Positions 54,471-62,746 of a stretch of 64,000 bases of DNA are shown here, piece by piece. The DNA is from Pseudoalteromonas rubra. GTDB lineage: Bacteria > Pseudomonadota > Gammaproteobacteria > Enterobacterales > Alteromonadaceae. Under the pieces are notes generated by a model, which was not told the DNA's origin, made no database searches, and was given only the letters and a program-made list of their open reading frames with translations. Within the stretch, counting starts at the first letter, position 1; each line of letters opens with the position of its first letter. The position numbers and the translations under genes were made by a program. The DNA is taken from the NCBI RefSeq assembly GCF_005887115.1, contig NZ_PNCJ01000005.1, positions 186,001 through 250,000 of the forward strand. Direction: 5' to 3'.

Positions 54471-55061
54471 ATGCCTTTAGTTAACCCATTGTCACAAGAA
54501 CATGATCAGGAAGTCGCAGAATTAGCAAAGTTTTTTAATGAGACACTTGGTTTTTGCCCCAACAGTGTGCTGACCATGCAAATTCGACCAGCCATTGCCC
54601 GTGCCTTCATCAACCTGAACAAGGCAGTCATGGAAAACCATGGCCGGGTTACATCAGAACTTAAAAGACTGATAGGGTATATCACCAGTGCAAACACTGG
54701 GTGTCGATACTGCGAAGCACATACCATTCTTGCGGCACAACGTTACGGTGGTACTGACGAAAGATTGGATCAAATCTGGCAGTTTCGTGACAGCGAAGTC
54801 TATAGCGACGCAGAAAAAGCGGCGTTTGAATTTGCCCTGGCCGCATCCAGCGTGCCAAACGCCGTAGACGCCTCGATAGAAAGCGCCATGCAAGCGCACT
54901 GGGATGACGGGGAAATCGTTGAAATTCTTGGTGTGATCGCCCTGTTTGGCTATCTCAATCGCTGGAACGACTCTATGGCGACAACATTAGAGCCAGGCGC
55001 CATTGATGCGGGTGAAACGTTGCTGAATGAGCGCTGGGAAACAGGCAAACACGCATTATAA
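54471..55061 (+). CDS. AhpD-like carboxymuconolactone decarboxylase-family protein
   Basis: A 196-aa all-helical protein with the AhpD-type redox motif CRYCEAH (Cys78, Cys81, His84) in the family segment TSANTGCRYCEAH and a preceding Glu63. Such proteins act as alkyl hydroperoxidases or related redox enzymes. The adjacent MarR-type regulator and shared operator suggest induction by an oxidant or electrophile (inference). AGGA lies before the ATG, and a strong terminator follows. Confidence 0.85.
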   Translation: MPLVNPLSQEHDQEVAELAKFFNETLGFCPNSVLTMQIRPAIARAFINLNKAVMENHGRVTSELKRLIGYITSANTGCRYCEAHTILAAQRYGGTDERLDQIWQFRDSEVYSDAEKAAFEFALAASSVPNAVDASIESAMQAHWDDGEIVEILGVIALFGYLNRWNDSMATTLEPGAIDAGETLLNERWETGKHAL

Positions 55062-55098
55062 AGGTGTAATATCCAAGATAAGAACATCCTTCAACCGA

Positions 55099-55132
55099 TG
55101 GGAAAGTAAACATCTGTGCTTTCCCATTTTTT
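55099..55132 (+). terminator. Terminator of the AhpD-like gene
   Basis: TGGGAAAG and CTTTCCCA arms with a 12-base loop, followed by TTTTTTAA. Confidence 0.8.
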
Positions 55133-55196
55133 AATTTCACCTGCCCTCTAAATTAGTCGAATATTTGGCTTGATCCAAATCAAAACGCACTATATA

Positions 55197-55226
55197 TTAA
55201 AGTTTCAATAATTACTGAAACTTTAA
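55197..55226. promoter_or_regulatory. 11-bp inverted repeat just before the GbsR-type gene, probable autoregulatory operator
   Basis: TTAAAGTTTCA and TGAAACTTTAA are perfect arms around an eight-base spacer. The repeat ends two bases before the ATG at 55229 and leaves no room for a Shine-Dalgarno. A dimeric regulator bound here would block its own gene. Confidence 0.6.
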
Positions 55227-55228
55227 AA

Positions 55229-55774
55229 ATGCAGCTATCACCTAAAATCGAAAACTTCGTTCTCCATTGCGGAGAGATGGGAAGCCGCTGGGGCTTCAAT
55301 CGCACCATTGGCCAAATGGTTGGCCTGCTGGTCATCAATGAGAAGCCTTTAACGGCCAATGAGATTGCTGAAGCACTCAAAATATCGCGGGGCAATGTCA
55401 GCATGGGGATCAAGGAGCTGCAATCATGGCAACTGGTTAAGGTCCACCATATTCCCGGTGACAGAAAAGAGTACTATTCGCCAAATGGCAGTATCTGGGA
55501 CCTGGCAAACCGCGTTTTTGAAGAACGCCGTAAGCGTGAAATTGACCCCACCCTAACCTTGTTGCGCGATCAGATTCTCGACAGCGCGAATTCACCAGAA
55601 GAAAAATACGCGCAAGAGCAAATGCAATCTATCCACGACTTGCTGGAGACAGTGACCAAGTGGTCTGCCGAACTGCAACGCTTGACACCTGAGCAATTGC
55701 AATCCTTGATGAAGCTCGGCTCGTCGGTTAGCAAGGTGATTGATTTGAAGGACAAGCTACTCAGAAAATCTTAA
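55229..55774 (+). CDS. GbsR/MarR-type transcription regulator
   Basis: A 181-aa regulator of the GbsR-like branch. The helix-turn-helix is about residues 40-85 (KPLTANEIAEALKISRGNVSM), followed by the wing VHHIPGDRKEYYSP and a helical C-terminus. GbsR homologues are known as osmoprotectant regulators in Bacillus, but here the gene lies directly before the cytochrome bd genes. Control of cydAB or of itself is inferred from position. A strong inverted repeat is in front of it. Confidence 0.85.
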   Translation: MQLSPKIENFVLHCGEMGSRWGFNRTIGQMVGLLVINEKPLTANEIAEALKISRGNVSMGIKELQSWQLVKVHHIPGDRKEYYSPNGSIWDLANRVFEERRKREIDPTLTLLRDQILDSANSPEEKYAQEQMQSIHDLLETVTKWSAELQRLTPEQLQSLMKLGSSVSKVIDLKDKLLRKS

Positions 55775-55850
55775 AAGAGTGGCTTTTGAAAAGGATTTTT
55801 TCATTGTGCGCGGTTCGTGCCCGCGCGCTGATTCGTATCAGTCACCGTTT

Positions 55851-55882
55851 GCCTGACTCAGGCTCGACCAGGCTGATATAAT
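55851..55882 (+). promoter_or_regulatory. Candidate cydAB promoter with overlapping palindrome
   Basis: TATAAT at 55877-55882 is a perfect -10 hexamer but sits so close to the cydA ATG (55897) that the leader would be only about eight bases. The odd palindrome GCCTGA-C-TCAGGC (55851-55863) would cover the -35 region. Both could be chance. Confidence 0.3.
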
Positions 55883-55896
55883 ATGCGAGGTGCGTC

Positions 55897-57240
55897 ATGC
55901 TTGATACCCTACTGTTGTCGCGTATTCAATTTGCGGCAAATATAAGCTTTCATATTCTTTTTCCTACCATCACCATTGCTTTGGCCTGGTTTCTGGTGTT
56001 CTTCAAATTCCGTTATGACCAAACCGGCGAAGCGGTTTGGCTTCGGGCCTATCGTTTTTGGGTAAAAATATTTGCCCTCACTTTTGCGCTTGGCGTCGTC
56101 AGTGGTATCACCATGTCTTTTCAGTTTGGCACCAACTGGCCCGGATTTATGGAGCGCATTGGTAACATAGCAGGACCCTTACTTGGTTACGAAGTGCTCA
56201 CCGCCTTTTTTATGGAAGCCACCTTTTTAGGCATTATGCTGTTTGGCATGAAACGTGTCAGTCCGCGCCTGCATACCTTTGCGACACTCATCGTTGCTAT
56301 AGGCACTACTCTTTCGGCTTTTTGGATCTTGTCTTTAAACAGCTGGCTGCAAACCCCGACGGGTTACACCCTGGTAGATGGCGTGTTCTATCCCAAAGAC
56401 TGGTTTGAGATCATCTTTAATCCGTCATTTGGTTATCGCTTTTTTCATATGTTGTTAGCAAGCGCCCTCACCGCATCTTTTCTGATGGCTGGAATAAGCG
56501 CGTATCGACTGCTTAAAGAGGATCATAAGCACGCCCCTAAACTAACCTTAAAAGTATCGCTGACGGTCGCAGCCCTGCTCGCTCCAATGCAGATGTTTGT
56601 CGGCGATCTGCACGGCCTGAACACCTTTGAGCACCAACCACAAAAAGTAGCCGCAATGGAAGGTGTCTGGGAAACCGAACAAGGTGCGCCTTTGTTGCTC
56701 TTTGCCTTGCCGGATGAGCAAACCAGAACTAATCACTTTGAAGTCGCTATTCCTAAGTTGGCTAGTCTGATCCTCACGCACGATAAAGATGGCGAAATCA
56801 AAGGGCTAAATGAGTTCAAAGGAGAGCACCCTCCTGTTAAACCTGTGTTTTTCGGCTTTCGGATCATGGTAGGGATAGGCGTTCTGATGATACTCGTCGC
56901 CTTAGTGGCCCGTTATACCTTATGGAAGCACTCAACTCTACCAACCTGGCAGCTGAAAGCTTTAGTAGTCATGACATTTTCAGGATGGATTGCCACGCTG
57001 GCTGGCTGGTATGTCACTGAAATTGGTCGCCAGCCATTTATGGTCAATGGTCTGGTTAAAATTGAGGAGCTGGTTACGACCGTTCCCAGCGAACATGTGT
57101 TACTAACATTGATTGGTTACCTGGCTTTATATGCAGTTTTACTGACGGCTTACATAAAAACTTTGTTTTACACCGCGCGCAATGCCGTTCAAGTTGAAGA
57201 GTATCAGACAACACCTGTTCAGGGAGGCCAATATGTTTAG
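55897..57240 (+). CDS. cydA: Cytochrome bd-type quinol oxidase subunit I, CIO-like
   Basis: A 447-aa inner-membrane protein, heme-bearing subunit of a bd oxidase that reduces oxygen with quinol. The N-terminus LSRIQFAANISFHILFPT contains the conserved heme-ligand His. GVVSGITMSFQFGTNWPGF, LGYEVLTAFFMEATFLG and the GWYVTEIGRQPF motif near the C-terminus are typical. It is of the short Q-loop, cyanide-insensitive (CioA) type by length. Its stop overlaps the cydB start by eight bases. Confidence 0.93.
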   Translation: MLDTLLLSRIQFAANISFHILFPTITIALAWFLVFFKFRYDQTGEAVWLRAYRFWVKIFALTFALGVVSGITMSFQFGTNWPGFMERIGNIAGPLLGYEVLTAFFMEATFLGIMLFGMKRVSPRLHTFATLIVAIGTTLSAFWILSLNSWLQTPTGYTLVDGVFYPKDWFEIIFNPSFGYRFFHMLLASALTASFLMAGISAYRLLKEDHKHAPKLTLKVSLTVAALLAPMQMFVGDLHGLNTFEHQPQKVAAMEGVWETEQGAPLLLFALPDEQTRTNHFEVAIPKLASLILTHDKDGEIKGLNEFKGEHPPVKPVFFGFRIMVGIGVLMILVALVARYTLWKHSTLPTWQLKALVVMTFSGWIATLAGWYVTEIGRQPFMVNGLVKIEELVTTVPSEHVLLTLIGYLALYAVLLTAYIKTLFYTARNAVQVEEYQTTPVQGGQYV

Positions 57241-58231
57241 CGCTGAATATCTTGCTTTGCTTTATAGTGCGCTGATGGCACTGGCGATTATCGTTTACGC
57301 TGTACTGGACGGCTATGACCTGGGGGTCGGTATTTTGTTACCGGGTAACAATAAACCCGCAGCGGATACCATGATAGCGTCAATTGGTCCTTTCTGGGAT
57401 GCCAATGAAACCTGGCTGGTGCTGGCTGTAGGCCTTGCATTAATCGCGTTTCCTACCGCCCACTCGATTATCTTGCAGGCCCTCTATTTGCCCATTGCGT
57501 TTATGTTGCTGGGATTAATTTTAAGAGGGGTCGCTTTTGATTTTCGTGCCAAAGCAAAAACTCGTTACCGGCAAACCTGGGATCGCTGTTTCAAACTGGG
57601 TAGCCTGATCACCGCCTTTACGCAGGGGTATATGCTGGGCCTGTATGTGATGTCTTTTGAACACAGCCTGGCGAGTCACCTATTCGCGGCACTCAGCGGC
57701 GTCGGTGTAATTGCCGCTTACACCTTAATAGGGGCAGGCTGGTTGATCATGAAGTGTGAAGGTGAGATACAAAACTCTGCTATTCGCTGGTGTCGCCTGA
57801 GTAACCTCATTGCTTTGCTGGGCGTGTTGGCCGTCTCCATGGTTAACCCGCTGATTAACGCCTACGTTCAGACACGTTGGTTTGGTACCGAGATTAGCCT
57901 GCTAATGCTGCCACTGCCATTGATCTGCATGGTACTCTTTATCATACAGGACAGAGTGCTGGTAAAACTAAACCAAAATCCAAGCTATGGTTGCTGGTTA
58001 CCTTTTGCCATCACAGTGATGATTTTTTTACTGTGTTTCTTTGGTCTGGTTTATAGCTTCTTTCCATATGTTGTGCCAGGTACGCTCACCATATTCGACG
58101 CGCTAGCTGATCCGTCTGCCCTCACCTTTATGCTTTACGGCGTGGTGCTGGTAGTGCCGGCAATCATTGGCTACACCTTATTTTCTTATCGGGTTTTCTG
58201 GGGCAAAACACAAGACCTGAGCTACTACTGA
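57233..58231 (+). CDS. cydB: Cytochrome bd-type quinol oxidase subunit II
   Basis: A 332-aa inner-membrane subunit with about eight helices and the family segments AVLDGYDLGVGIL, IGPFWDANETWLV and FPTAHSIILQALYLPI. I use the ATG at 57233 (MFSAEY), preceded by AGGGAGG; an open frame extends 17 codons further up into cydA. No small CydX-like frame was seen after it. It is translationally coupled to cydA. Confidence 0.93.
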   Translation: MFSAEYLALLYSALMALAIIVYAVLDGYDLGVGILLPGNNKPAADTMIASIGPFWDANETWLVLAVGLALIAFPTAHSIILQALYLPIAFMLLGLILRGVAFDFRAKAKTRYRQTWDRCFKLGSLITAFTQGYMLGLYVMSFEHSLASHLFAALSGVGVIAAYTLIGAGWLIMKCEGEIQNSAIRWCRLSNLIALLGVLAVSMVNPLINAYVQTRWFGTEISLLMLPLPLICMVLFIIQDRVLVKLNQNPSYGCWLPFAITVMIFLLCFFGLVYSFFPYVVPGTLTIFDALADPSALTFMLYGVVLVVPAIIGYTLFSYRVFWGKTQDLSYY

Positions 58232-58254
58232 TTTTCACTTGCATTAGCCCAACC

Positions 58255-58285
58255 AAAAAGGCAGCCCGCACGCTGCCTTTTTTAT
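58255..58285 (+). terminator. Terminator after cydB (serves mltB from the other side)
   Basis: AAAAAGGCAGC and GCTGCCTTTTTT arms with a six-base loop between the converging cydB and mltB genes. Confidence 0.85.
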
Positions 58286-58306
58286 TGTTGTATTTTATCT
58301 GAACGA

Positions 58307-59326
58307 CTAGATTTTCGGATAGCCAATACGATCAGATAAATAACCTACACTGGTTGCGAAATAGTAGCTTCGGTTCCAGTTCATCAGCGCTTTATAGTTG
58401 TTATAAGCCAGATACATACGACCGTTCATGTCATCGGGCATAACTAAAGCGGCGCTAATATTTACCTTAGGTAAGTCAGTGCCATCTGCACGTCTTACAC
58501 CCAGGCTTTGCCACTCTTCGAGTGAGCGCTCAGAATCGCGCCAGAACTCCAGCCATTGCTTATGGTTTTTTGAACCACGCTTAAGCACATACTGGCTCGG
58601 GAAGTCCTCTGGCAGTTTTACCTGACGACCCCAGGTCAGATTGTCATTCCAGCCCACGCTTTTAAGGTAGTTTGCTATCGACGCCAATGCATCTTCTTTG
58701 CTGGTCCAGATATCCTTTTTACCGTCATTGTTGTAATCAACGGCATAAGAGTTGAATGAGGTTGGCATGAATTGAGACTGGCCCATGGCGCCAGCCCAGG
58801 AACCTTTGAAGTTGTCGATATTGACGTGACCATCTTTCAGAATATCCAATGCAGCCCATAACTGACGCTTGTAAAGGGCTTCACGACGACCATCAAAGGC
58901 CAAAGTAACGAGTGAGCTGATCACAGGGTAGCCGCCCTGTACGCGACCAAAGCTACTTTCGAGCCCCCATAAGGCAACGATAAAGCGGCCCTGCACGCCG
59001 AAGTCTTTGCTTATTTTATCCAGCAACTCTTTGTTTTCTTTATAGAGCTTTCTTGCACGCTGTACTTTCCAGTCTGGTACACGCTTAGGTAAATATGTTT
59101 CCAGCGTCTCTACTATTTCTGGCTGGTTCTTGTCCTGTTTAATTACTTTCTTTTTAAACTTAACTGTGCTGAATGCCCTGTCAATCAAAGCTTGTTCATA
59201 GCCTCTTTCGAGAGCCTCAGCTTTTAGCACTTCTACGTAACTATCGAAGCGCGCCTGGTCATCCGCTTTCACGGTTTGCGACGCCAGACATAAAGATACT
59301 AATAATGCGGATAGTGTTTTAGTCAC
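58307..59326 (-). CDS. mltB: MltB-type lytic murein transglycosylase
   Basis: A 339-aa periplasmic enzyme that cleaves peptidoglycan to 1,6-anhydro-MurNAc products, which AnmK can recycle. Signal peptide about 21 residues with no lipobox, so it is the soluble form. Catalytic Glu123 in ALWGLESSFGR; further landmarks GSWAGAMGQSQFMPTSF and the C-terminal YNNYKALMNWNRS. Its start overlaps the ycgL stop by eight bases. Confidence 0.92.
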   Translation of the reverse strand: MTKTLSALLVSLCLASQTVKADDQARFDSYVEVLKAEALERGYEQALIDRAFSTVKFKKKVIKQDKNQPEIVETLETYLPKRVPDWKVQRARKLYKENKELLDKISKDFGVQGRFIVALWGLESSFGRVQGGYPVISSLVTLAFDGRREALYKRQLWAALDILKDGHVNIDNFKGSWAGAMGQSQFMPTSFNSYAVDYNNDGKKDIWTSKEDALASIANYLKSVGWNDNLTWGRQVKLPEDFPSQYVLKRGSKNHKQWLEFWRDSERSLEEWQSLGVRRADGTDLPKVNISAALVMPDDMNGRMYLAYNNYKALMNWNRSYYFATSVGYLSDRIGYPKI

Positions 59327-59600
59327 TTTTTACTCCGTTTTGTCTTTTTAATTCGTCCAGAAGATTTTCTTGTGGAGGTGGCAGCTGCAAATAAAACCCA
59401 TCATCAATTAATTTTTGCTTAACGTTACTTAAATCAGCAACCCCAAGTTTTGTGCGTTTTGCTAAATCCACAATGATTACGAATATAGGCGTGCCAAAAG
59501 TCGCCATTAAAGGGTCAGGGACTTTGCTAAAATCGTCTCGTTTTTCAATAAAAAGATAAGTATCGGCTTTTTTACTACTTTTATATACTGCGGCTAGCAT
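59319..59600 (-). CDS. ycgL: YcgL-domain protein
   Basis: A 93-aa protein of the YcgL family (DUF709/UPF0745), with AVYKSSKKADTYLFIEKRDDF and PPPQENLL. The function is unknown; the gene is often next to min genes in gammaproteobacteria, as here. It is coupled to mltB by an eight-base overlap. Confidence 0.9.
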   Translation of the reverse strand: MLAAVYKSSKKADTYLFIEKRDDFSKVPDPLMATFGTPIFVIIVDLAKRTKLGVADLSNVKQKLIDDGFYLQLPPPQENLLDELKRQNGVKSD

Positions 59601-59743
59601 TATAACCCTATAAAATCTTGCTAATCTTAGAGCAGCACTATACCATGACCTATATACTATTTGGAAAGTTTTGCGACTCTCAAACGTACAGAGTACGGGG
59701 TCAGAACAATATTAATCAGAGTTCGCACTGGTATTGAGCGCTT

Positions 59744-60445
59744 ATGTCTACACAGTCTTTTGAATTGAAGGGAAACTTGTTTACACTCTCAGTTTTACAT
59801 CTCTTCGACGCCGACCTTGGCAATGTAAAACAACAACTGAGCGATAAGATTTCCCAGGCTCCTAAGTTTTTTAAAGGAGCACCTATCGTCATCAATCTCG
59901 CCGACGTCCAGGAACAGAGTATTGTCCTCAGCGATTTAAAACGCATTCTTGCAGAGCTGGCACTGAATCCGGTTGGTATTTGTAATGGTACAGAACAGCA
60001 CAATGCTGAGGCGAAAGAAATAGGCCTCTCCGTACTTAACTATACTAAAGACGTAAAGCCGGTAACGCAGGAAAGTCCTGACACGCAAGTGGTGGAAAAA
60101 GAAGTTTATCTCGGCGCTCAGGTTATTAACAGTACAGTACGCTCTGGGCAACAAATTTATGCAAAGGATCGAGACCTCATTGTACTGGGGGCTGTGAGTC
60201 ATGGAGCTGAGGTCATTGCCGATGGCAATATTCACATCTATGGCACGCTTAGAGGACGTGCTATCGCTGGTGCGCAAGGGAATCATGAGGCAAGCATTTA
60301 CTGCCAAAAACTCGAAGCAGAACTTGTTTCGGTGGGCGGCAGTTATTGGATCAGTGACTCTTTACAAGGAGAACACTGGGGCAAAGCCTGTCAGATTTCA
60401 CAAAATAACGAATCATTAGAATTAACAGCATTGGTCAAAGGATAA
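59744..60445 (+). CDS. minC: Septum site inhibitor MinC
   Basis: A 233-aa protein with an N-terminal FtsZ-inhibiting domain (1-105) and a C-terminal beta-helical dimerisation domain (about 130-230) holding VLGAVSHGAEVIADGNIHIYGTLRGRA. It blocks FtsZ assembly near the poles under MinD/MinE control. First gene of minCDE, five bases before minD. Confidence 0.95.
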   Translation: MSTQSFELKGNLFTLSVLHLFDADLGNVKQQLSDKISQAPKFFKGAPIVINLADVQEQSIVLSDLKRILAELALNPVGICNGTEQHNAEAKEIGLSVLNYTKDVKPVTQESPDTQVVEKEVYLGAQVINSTVRSGQQIYAKDRDLIVLGAVSHGAEVIADGNIHIYGTLRGRAIAGAQGNHEASIYCQKLEAELVSVGGSYWISDSLQGEHWGKACQISQNNESLELTALVKG

Positions 60446-60450
60446 TTCAG

Positions 60451-61260
60451 ATGGCAAAGATTATTGTCGTAACTTCAGGTAAAGGTGGTGTAGGTAAAAC
60501 CACATCAAGTGCAGCGATCGGCACAGGTCTGGCACTTAAAGGATACAAAACAGCCATTATCGACTTTGATATTGGCCTGCGTAACCTAGATCTCATCATG
60601 GGCTGCGAACGCCGTGTGGTCTATGATTTTGTCAACGTCATTAACGGTGAAGCCAATCTGAATCAGGCACTGATAAAAGATAAGCGTGTTGAAAAGCTTT
60701 ATATTTTGCCGGCTTCACAAACTCGCGACAAAGATGCCCTGACTAAAGAGGGCGTTGAACGCGTACTGAAAGAAATGTCGGAAGACTTTGATTTCATCAT
60801 CTGCGATTCACCAGCGGGCATCGAGGCCGGTGCAATGATGGCCTTGTACTTTGCTGACGAAGCGATTGTCACTACTAACCCGGAAGTATCTTCTGTACGT
60901 GACTCTGACCGCATTTTAGGCATTTTACAAAGCAAGTCAAAGCGTGCAGAAGATGGCCTGGAGCCGGTTAAAGAGCACCTGTTGCTTACCCGCTATAACC
61001 CGGAGCGCGTCGAAAGCGGCGACATGCTATCGGTCGAAGATGTCCAGGAAATTCTGGCCATTGATTTACTCGGCGTCATCCCTGAGTCTAAAGCGGTATT
61101 AAATGCGTCTAACTCAGGACAACCCGTTATTCTGGATACAGAGTCGGATGCAGGTCAGGCATACAGCGATGCCATCAATCGTTTGTTGGGTGAAATCGTC
61201 GACTTCAGATTTTTGAATGTTGAAAAGAAAGGACTGCTAAAGCGGATTTTTGGAGGTTAA
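60451..61260 (+). CDS. minD: Septum site ATPase MinD
   Basis: A 269-aa membrane-associated ATPase with the deviant Walker A motif [12 protein letters not shown] (Lys11, Lys16) and a C-terminal amphipathic membrane-targeting helix ending LLKRIFGG. It recruits MinC and oscillates with MinE. AAAGGA lies before the ATG. Confidence 0.97.
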   Translation: MAKIIVVTSGKGGVGKTTSSAAIGTGLALKGYKTAIIDFDIGLRNLDLIMGCERRVVYDFVNVINGEANLNQALIKDKRVEKLYILPASQTRDKDALTKEGVERVLKEMSEDFDFIICDSPAGIEAGAMMALYFADEAIVTTNPEVSSVRDSDRILGILQSKSKRAEDGLEPVKEHLLLTRYNPERVESGDMLSVEDVQEILAIDLLGVIPESKAVLNASNSGQPVILDTESDAGQAYSDAINRLLGEIVDFRFLNVEKKGLLKRIFGG

Positions 61261-61261
61261 T

Positions 61262-61525
61262 GTGTCTTTACTTGATTATTTTCGATCCGAGAAAAAGTCC
61301 AGCGCATCGCTGGCTAAAGAGCGGCTACAAATAATCGTTGCCCATGAACGCTCCAAGCGTGGCACCCCCGATTATCTGCCTCAGTTGAAGCAGGACATAC
61401 TGGAAGTGATCCGTAAGTATGTCAAGGTAGACTCTGACGCAGTCAATGTGCAGTTTGAGCAAAATGAAGATGATTTAGCGGTACTGGAACTCAACGTAAC
61501 GCTTCCGGATGATGAGCAAAAATAA
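61262..61525 (+). CDS. minE: Cell-division topological specificity factor MinE
   Basis: An 87-aa protein starting [16 protein letters not shown] from a GTG codon. The Shine-Dalgarno GGAGG lies within the last codons of minD. The MinD-binding and dimerisation segments ([29 protein letters not shown]) are clear. A strong terminator follows. Confidence 0.95.
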   Translation: MSLLDYFRSEKKSSASLAKERLQIIVAHERSKRGTPDYLPQLKQDILEVIRKYVKVDSDAVNVQFEQNEDDLAVLELNVTLPDDEQK

Positions 61526-61534
61526 AACAACAAT

Positions 61535-61562
61535 AAAAAAGCCGCACACTGTGCGGCTTTTT
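61535..61562. terminator. Terminator between minE and rnd
   Basis: AAAAAAGCCGCAC and GTGCGGCTTTTT arms with a three-base loop; it can serve both converging units. Confidence 0.88.
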
Positions 61563-61572
61563 CATCTTCGCG

Positions 61573-62706
61573 TTAGGCAATATGCCACTTCGACAGCGCG
61601 TCTTTAAGTATCTCGTGACGCCAACCCTGAAATAGATCAGGCTTCAGGAAGGTCTCTCTCTGCTGTTCATCCAACTTCCAGTTCCAGCCTATTACCTGAT
61701 TGATCTGCTTTTTCGATGCAAACACATCCGCCGGAATATCATGTTCCCTCGCCACTTCTGCGATTGCCTGTTTTATTTCTTTCGCAGCCCCTTTGTAACC
61801 AGGGTAGTCAATCAGCCGCTGCACGCGTGCAGGTAGCTCTGATTCTACTACCGCTTTACCCGTTTCAATACAGGCGAGAATTTCTTTACCTGAGCGATTC
61901 ACTTCCATTGGCTCAACACCCGGCACATTTCGCAAGCTATTTAAAGAGCTGGGTCTGCGTTTTGCTATTTCGACCATATTATGTTCTTTTAGCACAAAGT
62001 TTAGGGCCAAATTCTTCTTCTCTGCTTTATTCTGTCGCCAACTGGCCAGTGTTCTTAAGATGGCTAGGTCGCGTGGCTTGAGCTGCCAGACATTTTTGAT
62101 ACTCAGGTAAAGGTAGTGATCCGGCGTTCTGAACGCCCGCTTTTGGGCGATCAGCTGCGATTCACACATCACTATGTCGGATAACCCTTTTTCGGCAATC
62201 TTTTTGCTAATGGTCTGATAACATGGCAAGAGGTAAAATACGTCTGCTGCGGCATACTCCAGCTGACTTGCCTGCAATGGACGCTTTAGCCAGTCCGTTC
62301 TGGACATGCTCTTATCAAGCTCGATATCGAGCATCGACTTGACCATATTGGCAAACCCCACACAATTACCCTCTCCGAGCAATTGCAGCGCAAATTGCGT
62401 GTCAAACAGAGGTGTTGGCACAAAGCCCGCGAACTTTTGAAATACTTCAATATCTTCAGAGGGTGAATGCAATACCTTAACAACCTGCTCATCGCGAAGT
62501 AAACGCCATAAACCTGAAAAATCTAGCTCACTCAGCGGGTCTATCAGCGCCAGATGCTCGCCATCGTAGACTTGAATCAAGGCAATCTCAGGATACAAAG
62601 TTCTGCGACGCATAAATTCAGTGTCTATAGCCAACACCTGACTATCTGACAGGTTTGCTATAAAGGCATCGAGCTCTGCTTGCTGCTGGATAAATTGATA
62701 CTGCAC
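61573..62706 (-). CDS. rnd: Ribonuclease D
   Basis: A 377-aa 3'-5' exoribonuclease for tRNA and small RNA processing. DEDD motif I is AIDTEFMRR (Asp28, Glu30); later FDTQFA and the YAAADVFYLLP segment carry the remaining metal ligands and Tyr. The C-terminal half holds HRDC domains. It begins with GTG behind GGGAG. Confidence 0.95.
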   Translation of the reverse strand: MQYQFIQQQAELDAFIANLSDSQVLAIDTEFMRRRTLYPEIALIQVYDGEHLALIDPLSELDFSGLWRLLRDEQVVKVLHSPSEDIEVFQKFAGFVPTPLFDTQFALQLLGEGNCVGFANMVKSMLDIELDKSMSRTDWLKRPLQASQLEYAAADVFYLLPCYQTISKKIAEKGLSDIVMCESQLIAQKRAFRTPDHYLYLSIKNVWQLKPRDLAILRTLASWRQNKAEKKNLALNFVLKEHNMVEIAKRRPSSLNSLRNVPGVEPMEVNRSGKEILACIETGKAVVESELPARVQRLIDYPGYKGAAKEIKQAIAEVAREHDIPADVFASKKQINQVIGWNWKLDEQQRETFLKPDLFQGWRHEILKDALSKWHIA

Positions 62707-62722
62707 ATTTACTCCCTATAAA

Positions 62723-62742
62723 AAACCGGCTTTCGCCGGTTT
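62723..62742 (-). terminator. Terminator of fadD
   Basis: AAACCGGC-GAAA-GCCGGTTT on the minus strand followed by TTTATAG, just after the fadD stop and before rnd. Confidence 0.85.
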
Positions 62743-62746
62743 CATT

